NCBI GenBank assembly: GCA_947568835.1
Contig: OX387612.1
Location: forward strand, 8,370,001 to 8,434,000
DNA length: 64,000 nucleotides
Direction of reading: 5' to 3'
DNA from: Protonemura montana
Lineage: Eukaryota; Arthropoda; Insecta; Plecoptera; Nemouridae
Shown here: one piece after another, positions 55,660 through 64,000 of the stretch
How the letters are laid out: every line of letters starts with the position of its first letter
Position numbering within the stretch: the stretch's first letter is position 1
Notes under the pieces: model-generated
What the model saw: the letters and a program-made list of their open reading frames with translations, nothing else
Databases searched by the model: none
What the model was told of the DNA's origin: nothing
Translations under genes and position numbers: made by a program

Positions 55660-58600
55660 CCAATGAAACAGATATAGTAAAAAGGGATAACAACCTTCCA
55701 GCTCTGCCACAACCCAATCCCCATAAACCCTACACGTGAAACGCATCTCGCATGGACAGAAAATGAGTTTGAAAACGTGCCATCGAGCCTGTGTCGGGGT
55801 ACCGGTTCGGTTTGAGGTTAAATTATTCTGTTACACGAGATAACGAGCAATTACCCGACAGCCGAGGCAAATAGCAGTGCGGCGACGTACAGGCCGACGG
55901 GAAAACATCACGCTCTGAGACCCACGAGGCGGAAAGTAATTCAAATGTGGTGTTTTTTTTTTTTTTTTTTTTTTTAACAAAACGGTCAAAAATCTTATAC
56001 CATGCTGCTAAGCAATGAGGTGTTTCAGAGACCAGTGAGATTTGCGTTTGGTATGGTGAGTTCGTTACGGTTGTCGCACATCTGCCATTACGATGATCTC
56101 TTTTCTATGCATCCAAATCAAGACTAGAAAGTTTCGCAATGGCACGCAACGCCGAGACAAGACAAACGTTACAGATTCAGGTTGCAACACGATTGTCAAC
56201 AATTTGACCATAGCCACGTGCACGTAACAACTAGACCGAACGCGATTTCAATTCTCAGCTCCCCATCGAACATAAAACACCAAAGTATTGTAGATGAAAT
56301 TACCTGAATATCTTGCTAAGAACCTATAGAAACTGGAGCTCAGCTTCATTGAGATACACCTAATAGTTCTCAGAATTAATCCAGCAAATAGGAACACTTG
56401 CAGCGATGCACTTTTCAGCGAACACACGATATCTTCTTCCATTATTTTCCTAGTTTTCACCGTCGCAAAACAACTACAGATACATGCATGATCGGTAGAC
56501 GAATGTGTATCATGATCACCCGGCCACGAGCACCGGGCAGAAAAAAACCATCGAAGCACAGTATAAAACGTAACACACGCTAATAAAAATTGCAGCACCG
56601 ATTACACTAAATGGTAAAATTGGGTGTGCACAGTGTTTAAAAATGCGACGAGTTTTAACACGAGAGCGGTTGACGGTTCGACGACGCTGTCGCGACGGTT
56701 GCCTGTGTGCATTTGAAACCGATGCCGAGCACACGAGCGAGCTTAGGCATGCAATGGCGAGCTTGCACGAGCAGACACGAACGTGGACGAGTGGTGGGCG
56801 ATCTGTGTTCGCGGTGATGGTGGTGGGGGGGCTCGAAGGTAATTGTCGATGTAAACGTTTGCAACGAGGCTGACAAATTAGTGATTTTTAATGAGATCGT
56901 CGTATGCAAAGTGAAGAAATTGCTGATTAGTATCTGACATCAAGATGGTGTTCAAAGCGCATTGAAATCAGATATAAAATAACACATTTCAAATGAACTA
57001 AATGACACTTTTCTACGGGCGCCATTTTCCTTTTTTTAAAAGCCGTAAATTTTCAAATTACACGTCGTTGTCATCCGAAACTGAGCGTCTACCGTGACAC
57101 ATATATGCGATTTCTCAGCCGATGTCCAGCAAAAACGACCAAACACAAATGCCGAGTAAATTATTGTAAACACCTAATTACTCGCTGTCTAAATTATTGG
57201 TCTCATTGACTTTGCACGTTCGCTGGCTCGCTGGCATATTTGGACACATTATACCAGAGCGTTTTTTGGTTAGTAAATATTTTTTCACTGAAATGTGTAA
57301 ATAGCTCAGAATTACAATTACAATTGCATTGTATCCGTGTTATAAGGGGGGGGGGGGGGGGGTGATTGTTCTAAATATGCAAACCGTCAAATCGTAAAAT
57401 TCTAGGAAGCTATAAAATCATAAAAAATAATCTGACAGTTAATTACTCAGTTACCTGGCAGGCAGTTCCTCATTAAAATGACACATTTAAAAATGATGTA
57501 ACGTTGACATTTCGGTCTTCCCTGAGAGAGTAATAGACTTGAACAGCATTTTAAAAGATTGATGGGCAAAATGAAAATGCCACGCGCTCGACAGAAACCC
57601 TGTCATAAGTGTGAACGGAATCAAAAATCGACCTCGAACAAAACTAGCGCCGTCACATTTATTATCTATCGAAAGGTTGTAACTTCAAAGAGAAAAAAAT
57701 CCCCGCACAAAAGAATCGAAAAATTCAATTATTAAAAAATTCAATTTCTAGTAGAAAATGGTTGGATGTTGAAGCGTTTTGACGCATGGCAGGGATAGTA
57801 TATATTAGAGAGGGTCTACACCATTTGTCTATACACCAGTTAGGTAAAATGTTAACAGGTAAATCGTGGTGGTGACGTCATCGGATGATGACAGGTATGA
57901 CGCCCGCGATTCACAATAATGTGGGGTCGTTTTGATTAAAAAAAAAACCGATTCGGCAAATGTCAGAATCGCCCGGCAAGTCGATCGCTATTTTAGCAAT
58001 TTCTTTCAACGGTTCGACCTTTCCAAGATTTTCATAGTTATTTAAAAAAATTTTCTGTACATGACATAAAACGCCAGTGAGTAGATTTTATTATACAAAC
58101 TTTGGTAATCAATTTCCTATTAAAATACGTTTTTGACTGGTTTTGCAATATTAAAAACGGGAAATATATATATTTCTTAATTTCTGTAAATGCATTTATG
58201 TTAAAGTATACAAACTGTAATATGTACCATATCTAGACCGAATTTGACATGCACTCTGATTCAAAATTCAATAGGGACTAAAACGAAAGAAATATTTCCA
58301 AAAAATAACAATCTCAGTCAAATTAGTATGGGTCTGCGCCTCCAAGTCTCCATGAAAACCTTAAATAAAATAATTGACATAACTATAAAAATACATAAAC
58401 AATTTTTTAAGTTGAGACGAATAAGAATGACATCTGTATAAAACATATTGTAACTAGTGACTTGCCACTATGCAACAAGCACCTTATCATTACACGGTAA
58501 CGAGCAAAGCATCACAGAGAATACACAGCTATAAGCTCACTTCCTATTTAAGCCTCGCACTGGCGCAGAAATGACATGGCATTGTTATAAATAGCAACAA

Positions 58601-58780
58601 GCTAGGCACCCATCAGCTGGCTTGAGAGCCACCGAGTTGCATCATCTTGGGCATGGTGTGGGCGGCCGCCTTGCAAGTGAGATGAATCTTTGCTGGCGCC
58701 ACTTCCTCTGGCGCCACGAGTAGGTACCTACATGGCGCACGGGGACCTCCCTAGGGCAAGACAGACATGGCAGTCCATCG
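55660..58780. other. Long stretch without recognised genes
   Basis: It contains a T20 run at about 55953-55973, a G17 run at 57346-57362 and the dispersed repeat at 57125-57245. An open GC-rich patch at 56643-56870 shows no domain. Confidence 0.45.
57125..57245. repeat. Second copy of the dispersed repeat at 12590-12745
   Basis: GCAAAAACGACCAAACACAA, ATTATTGGTCTCATTGACTT and GCTGGCTCGCTGGCATATTT are shared. A copy-specific gap of about 25 bp separates them from the lipocalin-intron copy. Confidence 0.65.
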
Positions 58781-58789
58781 GCTAGAATA

Positions 58790-59240
58790 GCCGGTCACTG
58801 GAATCGAACCTGGGATCTTTCGAATGCAAGGCAGACATGGCGCTCTCACTACCAGGATAGCCGGTCACCAGGAACGAACCTGGGATCTCCCGAATGCAAG
58901 AAAGACTTGGCGCTCTCACTACCAGGATAGCCGGCCACCAGGATCGAACCTGGGACCTCCCGAATGCAAGGCAGACATGGCGCTCTCACTACCTGGATAG
59001 CCGGTCACTGGAATCGAAACTGGGATCTCTCGAATGCAAGGCAGACATGGCGCTCTCACTACCAGGATAGCCGGTCACTGGAATCGAACCTGGGATCTCC
59101 GGAATGGAAAGCAGACATGGCGCTGTAACCACCAGGATAGCTGGCCACCAGGATAGAACCTGGGACCTCTTGAACTCAAGTCAACCTATGATAATAGCCG
59201 GCCACCAGAATCTAACCTCGGACCTCTTGAATGAATGTGG
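58790..59240 (-). repeat. 70-bp tandem repeat with a tRNA-like unit, about 6.5 copies
   Basis: The plus-strand unit is GCCGGTCACTGGAATCGAAC, CTGGGATCTTTCGAATGCAA, GGCAGACATGGCGCTCTCAC, TACCAGGATA. Read on the minus strand each unit has an A-box-like TGGTAGTGAGAGCGC and a perfect B box GGTTCGATCC about 40 nt later, the pol III promoter layout of tRNA. The T arm pairs CCAGG/CCTGG with a 6-nt loop instead of 7, so these are tRNA-like rather than tRNA genes. Confidence 0.85.
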
Positions 59241-59954
59241 ATTCAGATATATCTGCTTAATTAAAAAAAATTGTATGACAATTACTGAGTAGCAAGTGCT
59301 ATATAATTTGTGTTTCCATGTCAATAAATACTTCTAGATGAAATACCGCAAGCGGTCAAAGAGGCTAGCAGATTCTCCACGCCATGTTCTCTTATTCATT
59401 AAAAACTAAATAATTCTGAAAGACAGAAATACTACCGCGTGTTCAAGTCTCACCTGAAAAGTCTTAAATTCTTAAACAATCTGCCGCCCATCTCTACGCT
59501 CGGCATCGAGCGTGATACGAGGTAAAAAGAAGCTGATTTTGAATTCATAACAAGCCTGCTTTGAACGAACGCACCGTGTTTTTTTCTTAGCTCGAAATAC
59601 CGACCACAGCGCACATGGTCCTAAACGCCACGGTCAAGTCCCCGCGTGCATATCGGCCTAAGACAGAAGCAAAGAAAACGGCTGGCCAGACTTCGAGAGC
59701 CAACGAATGGACAGGGAGTTGACGACCACTTGAAGTTAAACGAATCTGTCGTTTTCGACTTGCCTGCTCTAGCGCGGGTTCGATACTTGCTCGATGACGT
59801 CATGATCTCCACCGGGTTAGCACCAGCTCCGAGCGAGAGCGCTCCCACCCGAACACGTGATCACTAGCTGTCAGTGTATTCAATTGTTTTTTCAATTGCA
59901 CCGATGAAATTCTAGGAGCAAGAAAACTGAACCGGTAGTGACCTAAGAGCGAGC

Positions 59955-60828
59955 AACTCTGTCAGTTGAACACGTGAAAGTTGCGCTGGGACAGAGTCAC
60001 ATACCCAGTCGAACACGTGAAAGTTGCGCTGGGACAGAGTCACATACCCAGTCGAACACGTGAAAGTTGCGCTGGGACAGAGTCACATACCCAGTCGAAC
60101 ACGTGAAAGTTGCGCTGGGACAGAGTCACATACCCAGTCGAACACGTGAAAGTTGCACTGGGACAGAGTCACATACCCAGTCGAACACGTGAAAGTTGCG
60201 CTGGGACAGAGTCACATACCCAGTCGAACACGTGAAAGTTGCGCTGGGACAGAGTCACATACCCAGTCGAACACGTGAAAGTTGCACTGGGACAGAGTCA
60301 CGTGCCCAGTCGAACACGTGAAAGTTGCACTGGGACAGAGTCACATGCCCAGTCAAACACGTGAAAGTTGCACTGGGACAGAGTCACATGCCGAGTAGAA
60401 CACGTGAAAGTTGCACTGGGGCAGAGTCACATGCCCAGTCGAACACGTGAAAGTTGCACTGGGGCAGAGTCACATGCCCAGTCGATCACGTGAAAGTTGC
60501 ACTGGGGCAGAGTCACATGCCCAGTCGATCTCGTGAAAGTTGCACTGGGACAGAGTCACATGCCCAGTCGAACACGTGAAAGTTGCACTGGGACAGAGTC
60601 ACATGCCCAGTCAAACACGTGAAAGTTGCACTGGGACAGAGTCACATGCCCAGTCGAACACGTGAAAGTTGCACTGGGACAGAGTCACATGCCCAGTCGA
60701 ACACGTGAAAGTTGCACTGGGACAGGGTCACATGCCCAGTCGAACACGTGAAAGTTGCACTGGGACAGGGTCACATGCCCAGTCGAACACGTGAAAGTTG
60801 CACTGGGGCAGAGTTACATGCCCAGTTA
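59955..60828 (+). repeat. 43-bp minisatellite with CACGTG in nearly every unit, about 20 copies
   Basis: The unit is GTCGAACACGTGAAAGTTGC, ACTGGGACAGAGTCACATGC, CCA. Most units keep the palindrome CACGTG and the word TCACATG intact. The left part has GCGCTGGGACAG and CATACC variants and the right part ACTGGG and CATGCC, so blocks expanded separately. Confidence 0.95.
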
Positions 60829-61164
60829 TACAAAACAATACAAAACAGTGCGTCGCTAAAGACAATAAATCGTACAAAATTACAACTAATAACTTTGTAA
60901 ATATTTAGTGTTATTATTTGTTAATATTTTTATGCCGACTCGCTATATGCACTACACGATTCCGCCACTCTCTAGCCCACCGTGGCTCTCTAGCCCGTCT
61001 TGACCATCTGCAGCGAGATTCCTGGGGCCATCGCGTGCTCCAAGATCGGTTTGTGGAGGACCCTCATCTCTCGATGGCACGCGCATTCGTGTCTGCATTG
61101 GCCAGGAGCCCAGCCTTGTGCTGGCACGTAATCAATGGCCTTTCTCTCGAGCTCAACTGGTAAT

Positions 61165-61640
61165 AAGTGAGATGGTCATCCATCCTATACCTGACCAAGT
61201 GCAGTGCTGCTTAACTTTGGTAATCCAAAGAGAACTGGTGTTTCTAACACGCCAAACCGTTCGATAGTCACCCATCCTATACCTGAACCAGCGCAGTGTT
61301 GCTTAACTTTGGAAATCTAAAGAGAACCGTCGTTTCCAACACACCAAACCGTTTGGTGGTCATCTATCCAAAACCTTATCCAGCGCAGTGTTGCTTAACT
61401 TCAGTGATCTCACGAGGACCGGTGTTTCCAACACGCCAAACCGTTCGGTGGTTACCCATCCAATACCTGACCCAGCGCAGTATTGCTTAACTTCGGTGAT
61501 CTCACGAGGACCGTGGTTTCCAACACGTCAAACCGTTTGGTGGTCACCCATCCAATACCTGAACCAGCACAGTGTTGCTTAACTTTGGTAATCTAAAGAG
61601 AACCGGTGTTTTCAACACGTCTAACCATTTGATAGTAACA
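61165..61640 (-). repeat. Five tandem 92-bp 5S-derived SINE heads
   Basis: On the minus strand GGTATTGGATGGGTAACCAC, CGAACGGTTTGGCGTGTTGG and AAACACCGGTCCTCGTGAGA repeat with period 92. Three units have the variant AGATTACCAAAGTTAAGC and two the variant GAGATCACCGAAGTTAAGC. Confidence 0.88.
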
Positions 61641-62261
61641 AAGTGTAACTACTGCCAAGCTTCTATTGTTTCTATTAACCTCATAGATATAAATAATCAA
61701 ACGTTTTATCTCAGCTGGTTTTTAGATGATACAACACACAAAAAAAAAGTGAAATGGTAATGTCCCTTAAATGTGGTTCAATTATCCCATTGTTAATGAA
61801 TATCGATTCTTTTATTAAGCGTCTCGCCAAACCACACCCAACCACTTAGCTAGGGGTGAGAAGAAGAGACAAGACAGACTATGAACAGTCACGAATTTGA
61901 GACATTCAAGTGTCGAGATCAAATCTCCTGGGTGGGAATTTATCAGCGGGGTTTATTCTCGTCCCTGCTTTGCACGAATTGCCAGGATTTGCGTTTCTTA
62001 TTTTTAGCTGGACGTCCGTTCGGAAGACAGATAAGGGAACTTTTATTCCTGGGCATCAAATACATGTAGGCTTTATCTTTGCACTCTTGACTTAGGTGGG
62101 TGGGGAAATGATGATAAAATTACGTAAGTTCATTGAATAGCTGAAATAAAGTGTTGCATGATTCAGGAATGATTCAAGAATGATACAGGAATTTCAGGAG
62201 AAATATAATTGTTATGGAAGGCTGTTTTGTTATCTGCTTGCACGCAGTTTCACCATCGAGT

Positions 62262-62600
62262 TTAAAGGTAAAGTGAGAAGGCTACTGTTAAAGTTAATGG
62301 TGAGAAAACGAGACCGGCAACGCGTGGTAACGGTAGGTGTCACCAGATGGCGCTTGCGACCGTTCTTTTTAACAAACCTTTACAATTATATCATTACGAT
62401 TTAAAATATCGACATATGTATTTTAATAGTTGAGGTTAGCATCAATAAAGATTAATTGAGTGTAAACCAGACTCAAATGTGAGTAATCTAGGAGAAATAA
62501 CGAAATTCAATTTCGTCACATTCAAAACAACGGCGACTTCACTTCTGAGCATTTTCAATTATTTTCGTTAAAATAGTCGTTTGAGGGTATTTTATCGCAA
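62262..62600 (+). mobile_element. Dispersed element A, nearly full copy
   Basis: GAGTTTAAAGGTAAAGTGAG, GGCAACGCGTGGTAACGGTA, GAGAAATAACGAAATTCAAT and GACTTCACTTCTGAGCATTT are in family order. Confidence 0.78.
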
Positions 62601-62647
62601 AGACAAATTAAAATTACCGGCCTAAGCCAACATTCATCAAAAAAATT

Positions 62648-64000
62648 GCAGCTACAGTCTAGCCAGTGAGAGAAGATACCAGCACACAGACTGTCCCCCG
62701 CATTGCTACAGTCTAGCCCGTGAGAGAAGATACCAGCACACAGACTGTCCCCCGCATTGCTACAGTCTAGCCCGTGAGAGAAGATACCAGACCAAGGACT
62801 GTCCCCTGCATTGCTACAGTCTAGCCCGTGAGAGAAGATACCAGCACAAGGACTGTCACCTGCACTGCTACAGTCTAGCCTGTGAGAGAAGATACCAGCA
62901 CAAGGACTATCCCCTGCATTGCTACAGTCTAGCCCGTGAGAGAAGATACCAGCACAATGACTGCCCTCCAGCATTGCTACAGTCTAGCCAGTGAGAGAAG
63001 ATACCAGCACACAGACTGTCCCCCGCATTGCTACAGTCTAGCCCGTGAGAGAAGATACCAGCACAATGACTGCCCTCCAGCATTGCTACAGTCTAGCCCG
63101 TGAGAGAAGATACCAGCACAAGGACTGTCCCTGCATTGCTACAGTCTAGCCCGTGAGAGAAGATACCAGCACAAGGACTGTCCCCTGCATTGCTACAGTC
63201 TAGACCAACACAAGGACTGTCCCCCGCATTGCTACAGTCTAGCCCGTGAGAGAAGATACCAGCACAAGGACTGCCCCCTGTATTGCTACAGTCTAGCCCG
63301 TGAGAGAAGATACCAGCACAAGGACTGTCCCCTGCATTGCTACAGTCTAGCCAGTGAGAGAAGATACCAGCACACGGACTGACCCCTGCATTGCTACAGT
63401 CTAGCCCGTGAGAGAAGATACCAGCACAAGGACTGTCCCAGCATTGCTACAGTCTAGTCCGTGAGAGAAGATACCAGCACAAGGACTGTCCCTGCATTGC
63501 TACAGTATAGCCCGTGAGAGAAGATACCAGCACAAGGACTGTCCCCTGCATTGCTACAGTCTAGACCAACACAAGGACTGTCCCCTGCATTGCTACAGTC
63601 AAGCCCGTGAGAGAAGATACCAGCACAAGGACTGTCCCCAGCATTGCTACAGTCTAGCCCGTGAGAGAAGATACCAGCACAAGACTGTCCCCTGCATTGC
63701 TACAGTCTAGCCCGTGAGAGAAGATACCAACACAAGGACTGACCCCAGCATTGCTACAGTCTAGCCCGTGAGAGAAGATAGGTACCAGCACAAGGACTGT
63801 CCCTTGCATTGCTACAGTCTAGCCCGTGAGAGAAGATACCAGCACAAGGACTGTCCCCTGCATTGCTACAGTCTAGCCCGTGAGAGAAGATACCAGCACA
63901 AGGACTGTCCCCAGCATTGCTACAGTCTAGCCCGTGAGAGAAGATACCAGCACAAGGACTGTCCTCAGCATTGCTACAGTCTAGCCCGTGAGAGAAGATA
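62648..64000 (+). repeat. 54-bp minisatellite, about 25 copies, running off the window edge
   Basis: Same unit as 44965-45540. Two places (near 63204 and 63564) share a deleted unit that reads TCTAGACCAACACAAGGACT. This implies that blocks of several units were duplicated together. Confidence 0.96.

Noticed and set aside
56643-56873. GC-rich open frame MRRVLTRERLTVRRRCRDGC
   Set aside because: Arginine-rich composition typical of random GC-rich sequence, no recognised family.
32800-64000. CRISPR-like interpretation of the many regular repeats
   Set aside because: Units are contiguous tandem copies without unique spacers, and the genome is eukaryotic.

Overview
This is animal nuclear DNA with spliced genes, GT-AG introns, TATA boxes and very many dispersed and tandem repeats. 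Three features point to an arthropod. One gene matches the Spitz/Keren type of EGF-receptor ligand, including its six-cysteine spacing and the juxtamembrane ASIAGGA segment. A second resembles the arthropod immune modulator Diedel. There is also a TTAGG-like minisatellite. The species cannot be named from the sequence, and a CLCA gene argues against a fly.

Genes by region. (1) 380-4674, plus strand: the last five exons of a CLCA-family protein with one membrane span and a long cytoplasmic tail; its 5' part lies outside the window. (2) 7459-10331, minus strand: a complete three-exon gene for a secreted 147-residue protein with a Diedel-like cysteine-rich domain, a furin-type RRKR site and two EF hands. 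(3) 11545-14067, minus strand: a complete five-exon apolipoprotein-D-like lipocalin of 201 residues. (4) 17647-18414, plus strand: an intronless SIAH-like RING protein. (5) 22000-27590, minus strand: exons 2-6 of a Spitz-like ligand. A signal-peptide exon in matching splice phase lies at 47020-47077, which would make intron 1 about 19.4 kb. I assembled each spliced gene exon by exon, and the codon phases agree at every junction. Only a weak single-pass membrane reading frame at 51894-52352 is left as a possible further gene.

The rest is repeats. The main dispersed family is a 5S-rRNA-derived SINE with a tail ending in AATC repeats, in about fifteen full or partial copies. Its 5S head is also amplified as 92-bp tandem units, and part of its tail region appears to have seeded a 68-bp minisatellite found in four arrays in both orientations. 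Other tandem families have periods of 86, 70, 54, 43, 67, 114, about 130 and 20 bp, plus a 70-bp array whose unit is tRNA-like. Several recur at distant places with shared flanks, so they probably moved as parts of mobile elements. There are also palindromic MITEs, one nested in a SINE with a clear 7-bp target duplication, and a PIF/Harbinger remnant with terminal inverted repeats.

The genes do not form an operon or one pathway. The three small minus-strand genes all encode secreted or membrane-released extracellular proteins, but that may be coincidence. The most unusual gene is the Diedel-like/EF-hand fusion. The most unusual structure is the repeat landscape, especially SINE-derived minisatellites and opposed composite arrays.
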